Translations under genes and position numbers: made by a program
Part shown: piece after piece, positions 37,710 through 47,600 of the stretch
Layout: each line of letters starts with the position of its first letter
Numbering within the stretch: position 1 is the first letter of the stretch
The notes under the pieces: model-generated
What the model was told of the DNA's origin: nothing
What the model saw: the letters and a program-made list of their open reading frames with translations, nothing else
Database searches by the model: none
Source: Acidobacteriota bacterium
GTDB taxonomy: Bacteria; Acidobacteriota; Vicinamibacteria; Vicinamibacterales; CAVVIG01
Reading direction: 5' to 3'
Assembly: GCA_003222395.1 (NCBI GenBank)
Contig: QHWB01000031.1
Span: forward strand, 126,501-190,500
DNA length: 64,000 nucleotides

Positions 37710-38593
37710 GGCTCAAGCTCGGCATCCCGAAGGGCTCGTTACAGGACGCGACGATTCAGCTGTTCGCGCGCGCGGGGTTCAACATCTACGTCAGCTCGCG
37801 GTCGTACTTTCCCGCGATCGACGATTCCGACATCGAATGCATGCTGATCCGCGCGCAGGAGATGGCGCGCTACGTTTCGGACGGCGTTCTCGACGCGGGC
37901 CTCACCGGTCAGGATTGGATCGCCGAGCACGAGGCGGGCGACGGCAAGACCGGCGTCATCACCAGCATCGCCGATCTGATCTACGCCAAGCAGAGTTTTG
38001 GCAGGGTGCGCTGGGTGCTCGCGGCGCCCGAGGAGTCGACGATTCGATCGGCACGCGATCTCGAAGGCAAGACCGTCGCCACCGAGCTGGTGCGCGCGAC
38101 GCGCGCGTACTTCGCGCGCCAGCGCGTGAACGTCAACGTCGAGTTCTCCTGGGGCGCGACCGAAGTCAAGCCGCCGATGCTCGCGGACGCGATCGTCGAG
38201 GTCACGGAGACTGGATCGTCGCTTCGCGCGAACCGGCTGCGGATCATCGATACCGTGATGGAGTCGAACACGCAGCTGATCGCGAATCATGCGGCGCTCG
38301 CCGACGCGTGGAAGCGGACGAAGCTCGACAACCTCGCGCTGCTGCTGAAGGCCGCGATCGAGGCGCAGGGGCGCGTCGGCCTGATGCTGAACGTGCGCCG
38401 CGCCGATCTCGACGGCGTGCTGTCGTTGCTGCCGGCGCTGCAGCGCCCGACGATCTCGGCGTTGAGCGATGCCGACTGGGTCGCGGTGAACACGATCATC
38501 GAGGAACGCACGGTTCGAGATCTGATTCCGAAGTTGAAGGCCGCGAACGCCCAGGGGATCGTCGAGTACCCGTTGAACAAGATTGTGTTGTAG
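37706..38593 (+). CDS. hisG: ATP phosphoribosyltransferase, long form
   Basis: This 295-residue enzyme catalyses the first, committed step, joining ATP and PRPP. It has the catalytic type-II periplasmic fold ([45 protein letters not shown]). A C-terminal ACT-like regulatory domain (~215-295, ending in [12 protein letters not shown]) makes it the long, self-sufficient, histidine-inhibited form, so no HisZ is needed. The start overlaps the hisI stop. Confidence 0.96.
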   Translation: MRLKLGIPKGSLQDATIQLFARAGFNIYVSSRSYFPAIDDSDIECMLIRAQEMARYVSDGVLDAGLTGQDWIAEHEAGDGKTGVITSIADLIYAKQSFGRVRWVLAAPEESTIRSARDLEGKTVATELVRATRAYFARQRVNVNVEFSWGATEVKPPMLADAIVEVTETGSSLRANRLRIIDTVMESNTQLIANHAALADAWKRTKLDNLALLLKAAIEAQGRVGLMLNVRRADLDGVLSLLPALQRPTISALSDADWVAVNTIIEERTVRDLIPKLKAANAQGIVEYPLNKIVL

Positions 38594-38658
38594 ATCGACT
38601 TCGTTGGCGACGTTCTGTTCTAGATCCGCGCGAGCGGTCTACGCCGCGAGCGCGGCAG

Positions 38659-38677
38659 CGCGTGGGGGGCCCACGCG
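38659..38677. repeat. Hairpin / GC-rich repeat with GGGCCC core in the hisG-hisD gap (copy 2)
   Basis: CGCGTGGG-GGG-CCCACGCG is a perfect 8-bp stem in the 114-bp gap between hisG and hisD. Read on the minus strand it resembles the GGGCCCC + CGCTCG-rich element found at 19034, 51568 and 62134. The rest of the gap holds an outer CGTGT...ACACG repeat and no gene. Confidence 0.55.
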
Positions 38678-38707
38678 TGTAAAAAATGTCGTGACACGCG
38701 AGTAAGC

Positions 38708-39943
38708 ATGCGAATCATCCAAGCCGGTGACACGCGCGCGCTGCGGCGCCTGATGCCGGCGAACGCGGCAATCGATCGCGCTTTCCGCCGCCGCGTGCAG
38801 ACGATTGTCGATCGCGTGCGGAGCGGCGGCGACCTCGCGCTCGCCGCGTTCGCGCGCCGCTTCGACGGCGTCGACGGCCCGCTCGAAGTGCCGACTGACG
38901 ACGTGCGGGAGCAGGCGTCGAAGGTCGAGGCGGCGGTCCGGCTGGCGATCCGCCAGGCGGCGAAGCACATCGCGCGCGTCGCGTTCCGTCAGATTCCGCG
39001 TCACTTCGATCTCCGCGTCGCCCCGGGCGTGTCGGTCGAGCAGCGCATCGAGCCGCTGGCGCGCGTCGGCTGCTACGTGCCGGGCGGACGGTTCCCGCTG
39101 CCCTCGTCGTTGTTGATGACCGCGGTGCCGGCGCGCGTCGCCGGCGTCCGCGAGATCATTGCCGTCTGCCCGCGTCCCGAGCCGGCCGTCATGGCCGCGG
39201 CCGTCGAGGCGGGCGTGACGCGGTTGTTCCGCGTCGGCGGCGCGCACGCGGTGGCCGCGCTCGCCTACGGCACGAAGACGATTCCGCGCGTCGACAAGAT
39301 CGTCGGCCCCGGCAATCGCTACGTCGCCACGGCAAAGGCGATCGTCGCGGGCGATTGCGCCATCGATTTCTACGCCGGTCCGACCGAGATCGTCATCGTC
39401 GCCGGCGCGGGCCGCGCCGCGTGGATCGCCGCCGATCTCGTCGCGCAGGCCGAGCACGATCCCGATGCGCGCGCCGTGCTGATCACGTGGAGCGAGCCGC
39501 TCGCCGCGCGCGTGTCGGCCGCCGTCGACCGGGCCGCGGCCGGGCGCGCGGTCGCGGAGCAGTCGCTGGCGGCGAACGGCGCCATCATCGTCGCGCGAAC
39601 GGAGCACGAGGCGATGGATCTGGCGAACCGGTTCGCGCCGGAGCATCTCGTCGTCGACCGGGAGTCGCTCGCGCGCCGGCCGCTCGTCGCCGGCGCCGTG
39701 TTCGTCGGCGATTTCAGCGCGCAGGCGGCAGGCGACTACGCAACCGGATCGAATCACGTGTTGCCGACCGGCGGCGCCGCACGCTTTCGCGGCGGCCTGA
39801 ACGCCGCCGATTTCGTGCGCGTGATGGCGGTGCAGCGCGTCACGCGTCCCGGCCTGGCGCGGCTCGCCGACACGATCCTGCCGCTCGCGCGCGCCGAAGG
39901 GCTGCAGGCGCACGCGGAATCGGTGGAGTTGAGGCTCAAATAG
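38708..39943 (+). CDS. hisD: Histidinol dehydrogenase
   Basis: This 411-residue zinc enzyme oxidises histidinol to histidine in two NAD-dependent steps. Motifs include [61 protein letters not shown] and the C-terminal [12 protein letters not shown]...[10 protein letters not shown]. Its TAG overlaps the GTG of hisC by one base. Confidence 0.97.
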   Translation: MRIIQAGDTRALRRLMPANAAIDRAFRRRVQTIVDRVRSGGDLALAAFARRFDGVDGPLEVPTDDVREQASKVEAAVRLAIRQAAKHIARVAFRQIPRHFDLRVAPGVSVEQRIEPLARVGCYVPGGRFPLPSSLLMTAVPARVAGVREIIAVCPRPEPAVMAAAVEAGVTRLFRVGGAHAVAALAYGTKTIPRVDKIVGPGNRYVATAKAIVAGDCAIDFYAGPTEIVIVAGAGRAAWIAADLVAQAEHDPDARAVLITWSEPLAARVSAAVDRAAAGRAVAEQSLAANGAIIVARTEHEAMDLANRFAPEHLVVDRESLARRPLVAGAVFVGDFSAQAAGDYATGSNHVLPTGGAARFRGGLNAADFVRVMAVQRVTRPGLARLADTILPLARAEGLQAHAESVELRLK

Positions 39944-40986
39944 TGGGTCACTACCAGAAACCGCCGGAGCTGTACGACGGCTTGCGGCTGCATCAGAACG
40001 AGAACACCGGCGGCTGCTCGCCGCGCGTCATCGAGGCGCTCGCGAAGCTGCGCCCCGATCAAATCGGCTTCTACCCGCCGTACGCCGCGGCGACCGACGT
40101 CATCGCGCGCTACCTGGGCGTGCCGGCCGACCGCGTCGCGATCACCAACGGCCTCGACGAAGGCATCATGGCGTTGTCGGTGGCGCAGCTGCGGCCGGAC
40201 GGCGGCCGACCGGTGCCCGAAGCGATCGTGCCGGAGCCGGCGTTCGAGATCTTTCGCTTCGACACGGCGGTCGCGGGCGGCGCGCTCGTGCAGGTGATGC
40301 CGCACGCCGACTTCTCGTTTCCGCTCGACGAGGTCCTCGGAGCGATCACGCCGAACACGCGCGTCGTTTTCCTCACGAATCCGAACAACCCGACGGGCGT
40401 GTCGATGCCGCTCGACGCGATTCGCGCGATTGCGCGCCATCTGCCGCCAAAGGCCATCGTGTTCGTCGACGAAGCGTACGCCGAGTTCGCGGGCGTCACC
40501 TTCCTGCCGGAGCTGGCCTCGTTTCCGAACGTGATCGTCGGTCGGACGTTTTCGAAAGCGTTCGGGCTCGCAGGGCTGCGCATCGGCTGCCTGGTTGGCG
40601 CCGCCGACGTCCTCGATCCGATTCGCGAGGCGGTTCCGGTGTACAGCGTGAACGTCGCCGCCGTCGCCGCCGTGCAGGCGGCGCTCGGCGATCTCGATCA
40701 TCTCAATCACTATCTGCGCCAGGTGGCCGAGTCGAAAGCGATTCTCTACGCCGCGTGCGATCGTCTCGGTCTGAAATATTGGAGGAGCAGCTCGAACTTC
40801 GTGCTCCTGTGCGCCGGCGATCGCACCACGGCACTCGTCAACGGCGCGTTCGAGCGCGGCATCTACATCCGCGATCGCTCGACGGAACCGGGCTGCGCCG
40901 GCTGCATCCGAGTCGGCGCCGGCATCGTCGAGCACACGCGACGGGCGGTGGCGGTGATGGAAGAGGTGCTATGCGCCGTGCGGTGA
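39943..40986 (+). CDS. hisC: Histidinol-phosphate aminotransferase
   Basis: The 347-residue PLP enzyme of fold type I starts at GTG 39943 (TAGTG overlap with hisD). It shows [33 protein letters not shown] and the PLP-lysine segment [16 protein letters not shown]. It transaminates imidazole-acetol phosphate with glutamate. Its 3' end overlaps hisB by 16 nt. Confidence 0.95.
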   Translation: MGHYQKPPELYDGLRLHQNENTGGCSPRVIEALAKLRPDQIGFYPPYAAATDVIARYLGVPADRVAITNGLDEGIMALSVAQLRPDGGRPVPEAIVPEPAFEIFRFDTAVAGGALVQVMPHADFSFPLDEVLGAITPNTRVVFLTNPNNPTGVSMPLDAIRAIARHLPPKAIVFVDEAYAEFAGVTFLPELASFPNVIVGRTFSKAFGLAGLRIGCLVGAADVLDPIREAVPVYSVNVAAVAAVQAALGDLDHLNHYLRQVAESKAILYAACDRLGLKYWRSSSNFVLLCAGDRTTALVNGAFERGIYIRDRSTEPGCAGCIRVGAGIVEHTRRAVAVMEEVLCAVR

Positions 40987-41558
40987 TCGATCGGCGGACC
41001 ACCGAGACGCAGATTGTGCTCGCCATCCGCCTCGACGGCAAAGGGCAGTACGCGGTCCGCACCGGCATCCGCTTTCTCGATCACATGCTGGAACTCGTCG
41101 CCCGGCACGGCGCGTTCGATCTGCGGATCGACGCGGTCGGCGATCTCGACGTCGATCAGCATCACACCGTGGAAGATCTCGGCATCGCGCTCGGCGAGGC
41201 GGTGTCGCAGGCGTTGGGCACGCGCCGCGGGATCAACCGCGCGGGCTACTTCGTGATGCCGATGGACGAGACGCTGGCGGTCGCGGCCATCGATCTCGGC
41301 GGCCGGCCGCACGCGGTCGTGGATCTGGGAGTGAAGGTCGTCCGCGTCGGCGATCTCCAGACCGAGCTGGTGCACGATTTCTTCGACGGCTTCGCCATCG
41401 GTGCGCGAGCGAACGTCCACGTGAAGGTCCTGTACGGCCGATCGAGCCACCACAGGATCGAAGCGGTGTTCAAAGCATTCGCGCGCGCGCTCCGGGTCGC
41501 CTGCTCGAGAGACAAGCGGTTGGCAAAGATGCTTCCGAGCACAAAAGGACTGCTGTGA
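40971..41558 (+). CDS. hisB: Imidazoleglycerol-phosphate dehydratase
   Basis: This is a 195-residue monofunctional HisB without the phosphatase domain. Metal-binding repeats [73 protein letters not shown] are complete. A separate histidinol-phosphate phosphatase is therefore required and is not in this cluster. Confidence 0.96.
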   Translation: MRRAVIDRRTTETQIVLAIRLDGKGQYAVRTGIRFLDHMLELVARHGAFDLRIDAVGDLDVDQHHTVEDLGIALGEAVSQALGTRRGINRAGYFVMPMDETLAVAAIDLGGRPHAVVDLGVKVVRVGDLQTELVHDFFDGFAIGARANVHVKVLYGRSSHHRIEAVFKAFARALRVACSRDKRLAKMLPSTKGLL

Positions 41559-42220
41559 TGCACCTTCCAATCGCGCTCATCGACTACAAGGCCGGCAACC
41601 TGACATCGGTCAAGAAAGCGCTCGCGACGGTCGGCGCGGAGGTGTTCGTGCCCGGACGCCCAGCTGATCTTGCGTCCGCGCAGGGTGTGATCGTGCCGGG
41701 CGTCGGCCATTTCGGCGCGACGCGCGCGATCGACGGCGAGTGGACCGAGGCAATCCTCGAGCGCATCGGCGAAGGACGTCCTCTCCTCGGCATCTGCCTC
41801 GGGATGCAGTGGCTGTTCGAGGGGAGCGACGAAGCGCCGGATCTGCCGGGTCTCGGCGTCCTCTCAGGACGATGCTATCGGCTTGGTGGAGTCCGCCTGA
41901 AACCGGACACCGTTGATGAAGCCGCCTCGGACGCAACCGTCGCGGGCGCGCCAGTCAAGGTTCCGCACGTCGGCTGGAACGACATCACGTTCGATCGATC
42001 CGCGTCGATCGTCGACGGCGTGTCGTCCGGCGCGCAGGTGTACTTCACGCACAGCTACGTTGCGCCGATCACGGGCGACACGATCGCATTCACCGAACAC
42101 GGCGGTCGCTTCGCGTCGGTCGTCCAGCGCGCCCACATCGCCGGCGTGCAATTCCATCCGGAAAAGTCCGGCGACGTCGGGTTGCGTATTCTGCGGAATT
42201 TCTTGGAGCTTGCCGGGTGA
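41558..42220 (+). CDS. hisH: Imidazole glycerol phosphate synthase glutaminase subunit
   Basis: The 220-residue class I glutamine amidotransferase starts at ATG 41558 in TGATG with the hisB stop. The nucleophile Cys is in LLGICLGMQWLF, and the His-Glu pair in GVQFHPEKSGDVG. Residues ~108-132 (VRLKPDTVDEAASDA and flanks) are an extra segment between the Cys loop and KVPHVGWND, encoded by a REP-like element; ordinary HisH has only a short turn there. It supplies ammonia to HisF. Confidence 0.94.
   Translation: MHLPIALIDYKAGNLTSVKKALATVGAEVFVPGRPADLASAQGVIVPGVGHFGATRAIDGEWTEAILERIGEGRPLLGICLGMQWLFEGSDEAPDLPGLGVLSGRCYRLGGVRLKPDTVDEAASDATVAGAPVKVPHVGWNDITFDRSASIVDGVSSGAQVYFTHSYVAPITGDTIAFTEHGGRFASVVQRAHIAGVQFHPEKSGDVGLRILRNFLELAG
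41891..41908. repeat. REP-like palindrome inserted in frame in hisH (copy 2)
   Basis: GTCCGCCTGAAACCGGAC matches the core of the palindrome at 32773 with a few changes and encodes VRLKPD in the hisH frame. Confidence 0.65.
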
Positions 42221-42224
42221 CGAC

Positions 42225-42288
42225 ACAGAGTGACCCGAGAACACAGTGTTCTCCTGCCAACTCCGTGTCGTTACCACGCTGACCTCAG
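42225..42288. repeat. Nested palindromic filler between hisH and hisF
   Basis: Outer arms ACGACACAGAGT and ACTCCGTGTCGT (one mismatch) enclose the perfect palindrome GAGAACAC-A-GTGTTCTC. A related sequence starting ACGACACAGAGT lies at 54813. It can form a long hairpin inside the his mRNA. Confidence 0.7.
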
Positions 42289-43044
42289 ATGCTCTCAAAA
42301 CGCATCATCGCGTGCCTCGACGTTCGCGACGGTCACGTGGTCAAAGGGGTGAACTTCGAAGGCCTTCGATCCGCGGGCGACCCCGCGGAGCTGGCGCGCC
42401 GCTACAACGTCGAAGGGATCGACGAGCTGGTGATCCTCGACATCACGGCGACGATCGAAGCGCGGCGCGCGCTCGCCGACACGATCCGTGCGGTCGCGCG
42501 CGAGCTGTTCATCCCGCTCGCGGTCGGCGGCGGAATTCGATCCGAGGACGATGCGGCTGCCGCGGTGGAAGCGGGCGCCGACAAAGTGAGCCTGAACACG
42601 GCGGCGCTCGGAGATCCGGCGCTCATCACGACGCTCGCCGATCGCTATGGCAGTCAGGCCGTGGTCGTCGCGATCGACGCAAAGCGCGATGGCGATCGCT
42701 CGGCCGTGTACTCGCGCAGCGGCCAGACGGCGGCGAATCGCGATGCGGTCGAGTGGGCGCGCGAAGCCGAGTCGCGGGGCGCCGGCGAAATCCTGCTCAC
42801 GTCGATCGATCGCGACGGCACCAAACGCGGATTCGACTGCGATCTGACGGCGGCAGTCTCTGGCGCAGTGTCGATTCCGGTCATCGCGTCGGGCGGCGCC
42901 GGCACGCTCGATCATTTCGTCGAGGTGTTCACGGCGGGCCGCGCCGACGCCGCGCTCGCCGCGTCGATCTTTCATTACGCGGAGACGAGCGTTCGCGCGC
43001 TGAAACAGCATCTGCGCGCGCACGGCATCCCGGTGCGTCTGTGA
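42289..43044 (+). CDS. hisF: Imidazole glycerol phosphate synthase cyclase subunit
   Basis: This 251-residue TIM barrel starts [26 protein letters not shown]. The phosphate-binding motifs are [11 protein letters not shown] and [12 protein letters not shown], and the catalytic Asp pair is in ACLDV and [10 protein letters not shown]. With HisH it makes imidazole-glycerol phosphate and AICAR. The stop overlaps a GTG that could also start hisA. Confidence 0.97.
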   Translation: MLSKRIIACLDVRDGHVVKGVNFEGLRSAGDPAELARRYNVEGIDELVILDITATIEARRALADTIRAVARELFIPLAVGGGIRSEDDAAAAVEAGADKVSLNTAALGDPALITTLADRYGSQAVVVAIDAKRDGDRSAVYSRSGQTAANRDAVEWAREAESRGAGEILLTSIDRDGTKRGFDCDLTAAVSGAVSIPVIASGGAGTLDHFVEVFTAGRADAALAASIFHYAETSVRALKQHLRAHGIPVRL

Positions 43045-43052
43045 ATCCACGA

Positions 43053-43742
43053 ATGCTCATCCCATCCATCGATCTCAAAGACGGCGCCGTCGTCCAACTC
43101 GTGCAGGGCGAGCGCCTCGCGATCCGCGACGATGACGTCTTCCGGTGGGTGCGGCGGTTCGAGCGGTTCCCGAAAGTGCAGGTGATCGACCTCGACGGCG
43201 CGATGGCGTCGGGCGACAATCTCGCGCTCGTCCGGCAGATCGCGGGTGTCCTCTCGTGCCGCGTCGGCGGCGGCATTCGCACGGTCGCGCGCGCGCAGGA
43301 CGTGCTCGCCGCCGGCGCGCATCAGGTCATCGCCGGGTCCGCACTGTTCAAGGACGGCCGTCCGGACGTCGACTTCGCCGCGTCGCTGGCCGACGCGGTC
43401 GGTCGTGAGCGCGTCATTGCCGCCGTCGACAGCCGCGGCGGATACGTAGTGATTCACGGATGGAAAACGCCGCTGCCGCTGACGCCGCAGGAGGCCGTGC
43501 GCGCGCTCGAGCCGTATTGCGATGAGTTTCTCTACACGCACGTCGATACCGAAGGGTTGATGGGTGGCACCAACATGGAGGCAATCCTCGCTGTCGCGCG
43601 CGTGACGCCGCGGCGCGTCACGGCCGCCGGCGGCATCACCACGCAGGCAGAAATCGACGAATTGGACTCACTCGGCATCGATGCCGTCGTCGGAATGGCT
43701 CTTTATACCGGGACTTTGAAACTGGATTCGGAATCCCGCTAA
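43053..43742 (+). CDS. hisA: ProFAR isomerase
   Basis: The 229-residue TIM barrel catalyses the Amadori rearrangement of ProFAR. The start was chosen at ATG 43053 to match the family beginning MLIPSIDLKDGAVVQL; GTG 43041 overlapping the hisF stop is the alternative. RVGGGIRTVARAQDVLAAGA, VHGWK-type and TAAGGITTQAEIDEL phosphate sites are present. It is the last gene of the operon. Confidence 0.95.
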   Translation: MLIPSIDLKDGAVVQLVQGERLAIRDDDVFRWVRRFERFPKVQVIDLDGAMASGDNLALVRQIAGVLSCRVGGGIRTVARAQDVLAAGAHQVIAGSALFKDGRPDVDFAASLADAVGRERVIAAVDSRGGYVVIHGWKTPLPLTPQEAVRALEPYCDEFLYTHVDTEGLMGGTNMEAILAVARVTPRRVTAAGGITTQAEIDELDSLGIDAVVGMALYTGTLKLDSESR

Positions 43743-43743
43743 G

Positions 43744-43795
43744 GCAAGCTCCAGTCCTCAGCCCAAGCAACCAGCCCCCAGCAACCAGCAACCGA
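43744..43795. repeat. Filler repeat after hisA
   Basis: Degenerate iterations of CAGCAACCAGC/CCCAGCAACC-like units occupy most of the hisA to DUF4097 gap. No clear terminator is visible here. Confidence 0.6.
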
Positions 43796-43827
43796 ACGAT
43801 TCCCGCGAACCTGCCGTCAAAGCACTC

Positions 43828-44583
43828 ATGCGAAAAATACTTGTCGCCGCGGCCCTCGTTGCGTTCGCAGCTCCGGCGTTCGGCGCGAGCCTCTTCGACG
43901 AGACCGAGAAGATCAGCCGGACGGTCGCTTTCGAGCCGGGCGGCACGCTCCGCGTGAAGACGTTTTCGGGCCGCGTGACGATCACCGCCTCCGACAAGAA
44001 TGAGGTCGCGGTCGAAGCGGTGCGGCACGCCAGCCGCGACCGCCTCGATCGCATCAAGCTCGACATCCATAGAGAAGGGTCGACCCTCGTCATCGACACG
44101 AACCACCGCGAGTACTCCTGGTGGGACGGCATGCGGAACAACGTCGTCGAAACGGACCTCGATATCGCCGTTCCACGGCGCACCAACCTCGATTTGAATA
44201 CCTTCAGCGCCGCCATAACCGTCGACGGCGTCGAGGGCTCCTCGCGCGTCCATGGCTTCTCGTCGCGGATTCAGCTGAACGACATCGCCGGGTCAGTCCG
44301 GGCGCACACATTCAGCGGTCCGGTCGACATCCGCTCCAAGAACTGGCAGGACCACCAGTCGATCACCGTCGACACGTTCAGCGGCAACATTCAGCTGCAC
44401 GTGCCCGAAAATGCGCGCGGACACGTCACCTTCAATTCGTTCAGCGGCCGTCTCAACTCGGAAATGCCGCTGACGCTCCACAGCAGCAGCCGGCGCAATC
44501 TGTCGGCCGAGCTCGGCGGCGGGGCCGACGGCTCGTCGCTGAGGTTCAAGACCTTCTCAGGCAGCGTAAGGATCGACCGGTAA
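43828..44583 (+). CDS. Exported DUF4097 (adhesin-like beta-solenoid) protein
   Basis: This 251-residue protein has a signal peptide ending near FGA-S (~20). The mature part has repeating strand turns with the recurring words F-S-G or F-S-A (VKTFSGRVTI, NTFSAAITV, HTFSGPVDI, DTFSGNIQL, NSFSGRLNS, KTFSGSVRI). These form a right-handed beta-solenoid as in DUF4097 proteins. The function is unknown; homologues occur near envelope or stress genes. Confidence 0.82.
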   Translation: MRKILVAAALVAFAAPAFGASLFDETEKISRTVAFEPGGTLRVKTFSGRVTITASDKNEVAVEAVRHASRDRLDRIKLDIHREGSTLVIDTNHREYSWWDGMRNNVVETDLDIAVPRRTNLDLNTFSAAITVDGVEGSSRVHGFSSRIQLNDIAGSVRAHTFSGPVDIRSKNWQDHQSITVDTFSGNIQLHVPENARGHVTFNSFSGRLNSEMPLTLHSSSRRNLSAELGGGADGSSLRFKTFSGSVRIDR

Positions 44584-44596
44584 CTGCTGATACAAT

Positions 44597-44631
44597 AGGT
44601 AGTTGCCGCCCTTTCTCGGGCAGCTACCTAC
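44597..44631. promoter_or_regulatory. Inverted repeat between a TACAAT box and the start of the glycan-synthesis fusion gene
   Basis: TAGGTAG...CTACCTA arms extend inward through TTGCC/GGCAG, giving about 12 bp with one wobble and an 11-nt loop. TACAAT (44591-44596) precedes it and GTG 44633 follows. It could be an operator or a 5' hairpin controlling the glycan locus. Confidence 0.5.
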
Positions 44632-44632
44632 T

Positions 44633-47600
44633 GTGAGTACAGCAGTCCAGACCGGGCCCGTGGCGCGCCATGAGCCGACGCCATCGGCGTTCGCTCGAGT
44701 CGCAACCGACGGCAAGTTCCTGTGCTTGCGCTCCGCAGCGCGCAGCGCGGAGGCGGGTGCGCGCTTTTTCGTCAAAGGCGTCACTTATGGGACGTTCACG
44801 CCTGACTCGGACGGCTACCAGTTCCCTTCCCCGCCTCAGACCGCTGAAGACTTCCGGTTGATGGCCAGCCTTGGCCTGAATACCGTTCGCACCTACACCG
44901 TGCCGCGACGCGAACTGCTCGACGAGGCCGGACGGCGCGGACTGCGGGTCATGGTCGGGCTGCCGTGGCCGCAGCATGTCGCGTTTCTCGACAACCGGAA
45001 CCTGCGGCGGCAGATCCGCGCTGAGCTGACCGGCAGGGTGCGCGAGCTCGGTGATCATCCGGCGCTCCTCGCCTTCGCGCTGGGAAACGAGATCCCTGCC
45101 GGCGTCGTGCGCTGGCACGGCCGCGTGCGCGTCGAGAACTACCTGCGCGCGCTCTATGAGGACGCGAAGAGCGCGTCGCCCGAGAGCCTGTTCACCTACG
45201 TGAACTTTCCACCGACGGAGTTTCTCGACCTGTCGTTCTTCGATCTCTGTGCGTTCAACGTGTACCTGCACCGCGAGCCGGAGCTGCGCGCGTACCTGGC
45301 GCGGCTGCAGCACATCGCGGGACACAAACCGCTGCTCCTCGCCGAGGCAGGCGCCGATTCGATCCGCGAAGGCGAAGCGGGACAGGCCGAGATCACGTCG
45401 ATGCACATCCGCGCCGCGTTCGAAGAAGGCGCGTGCGGCGTCATGGCGTACTCGTGGACCGACGAGTGGTGGCGCGGCGGGTCCGCGATCGACGACTGGA
45501 AGTTCGGGCTCGTCGATCGCGATCGCACCCTGAAGCCCGCGGCGGTCGCCGTCGCGGCGGCGTTCGCGAACGCGCCGTTTTCGGCCGAGAAGAAGAAGAC
45601 GTGGCCGCGCGTGTCGGTGGTCGTCTGCGCCTACAACGCCGCTGACACGCTCGACGACAACCTCGCGTCCCTCGAGCGGCTCACGTACCCCGACTTCGAG
45701 ATCATCCTCGTCAACGACGGTTCGAAGGATCGCACCGGCGAGATCGCCCGCGGTTATCCGCGCGTGCGCGTCATCGATACGCCGAACCAGGGGCTGGGCG
45801 CGGCGCGCAACGTCGGCCTGGCGGAAGCCACGGGAGAGATCGTCGCCTATACCGACGCCGACACGCGCGTCGATCCCGACTGGCTGACGTTTCTCGTGCA
45901 GCCGTTCCTCCAATCCGACGTCGTCGGTTCGGGCGGACCCAACGTCGTGCCGCCCGACGATCCGGCGGTCGCGCAGTGTATCGCGCGCGCGCCGGGCGGT
46001 CCGACGCACGTTCTGCTCGACGATCGGATTGCGGAACACGTCCCGGGCTGCAACATGGCGTTCCGCCGCGACGCGCTGCTCGCGATCGGCGGCTTCAATC
46101 CGATCTACCTCCGCGCCGGCGACGATGTGGACGTGTGCTGGCGGTTGCAGGCGCGCGGCTGGAGGATCGGGTTCGCTTCGTCGGCGCTCGTCTGGCATCA
46201 CCATCGCGCGTCGATCAAGGCGTACTGGCGCCAGCAGGTCGGTTACGGCGAAGGCGAGACGTGGCTGATGGCGCACCATCCCGAGAAATTTCTCGACGGC
46301 CGCATGCTGTGGCGGGGGCGGATTTACAGTCCGCTCCCCTTCGTGCGATCGCTGTGGGGAACGAAGATCAACGCCGGCGTGTGGGGCACGGCGCCGTTTC
46401 CGTCGGTGTACCGCACCGACGTGCACCCGTTCGCATTCCTTCCGCACTCGATCAGATGGCAGGCGCTCTCGCTCGTCATGACGATTGCGGGCGCGATCGT
46501 CGCTGCGACCGGCAACCACCGGTGGGCCGCCGCGCTGCTCCTCGTCGGCGGCCTGGTCGGCCTCGCGGTGACCGTGACGAAGAACATCACCTACGCGACG
46601 CGCTCCGACGTCAGCACGCTGAAAGGCAGCAAACTGTGGTACTGCGCCGCTGTCGCGTACCTGCATTTCATCCAGCCGCTCGCGCGCATCCGCGGCCGCA
46701 TTCGCGGGCTGCTGTCGCCGCCCGAAGTCGCGCTGCCGCAGGCACAGCGACAGACGAGCCGCGGTCCGCGTCCCTCGCTCGCCGAGATCTGGCGCGCGCT
46801 GCTGCTGATTACCGGCAGCGTCACCGAAGATCGTTTCTGGAGCGAAACGTGGACGTCGGCCGACCGCGTGCTGAAGCAGCTGACCGACTGGTTGCGAAGG
46901 TCGCGCGCCGTGCGCAGCGTCGAGATCGACGAAGGATGGTCCGACGACCGCGACGTGAGCGTGTTCGTCGGCCGCTGGGCGTGGCTCGACGTTCGCGCGC
47001 TCGTCGAAGACCATGGCGGCGGCAAGTCGCTATTGCGCATCAGCACGCATCTGCGGCCGACGTCGTTCGGCGTCGTGAGCGCGTGCGGCCTCGGCGCCGC
47101 GCTGCTCGTCGCGGCGGCGACAGGCGTCTCGCTCGCACAGCCGCTCGCCGGCTCGGTCGCCGCCGGTTCGGCGGTGATGCTGATCCTGTTCGTCGTCTGG
47201 AGAACGTCGCAGGCGACCGCGATCGCGCGGCGCGGCCTCAGCCGCGTGACGCTCGAGGCCGGCATGACCGCGCTGCCGTCGGGGCCGGCGCGCGCGCCGA
47301 TCGTCGCGCCGTCGGTGCTGCGCATCTACGGACTGCGCAGCGCCATCATCTTCGTGCTGATGATCGTGTCGCTCGGCGCGAGCACGTTCATCCTGCGCGA
47401 AGCCGCCACCGTGGGTCCCGTCATCGGCAGCCAGAAGGGGTACGCGGGCGATTACGGGCCGGCGATTGAAGCGTGGCTCGACACGCCGGGCGGCATCGCC
47501 CTCGCGCCGAACGGCGACCTCTACATCGCCGACTCGAACAACGACATGATCCGCCGCGTGAACGCGCGCGGCGACATCGAGCCGTACGCCGGCAGCCACG

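Noticed and set aside
43745-43800. Terminator at the end of the his operon
   Set aside because: Only degenerate CAGCAACC-type repeat is present; no stable stem followed by a T-run.
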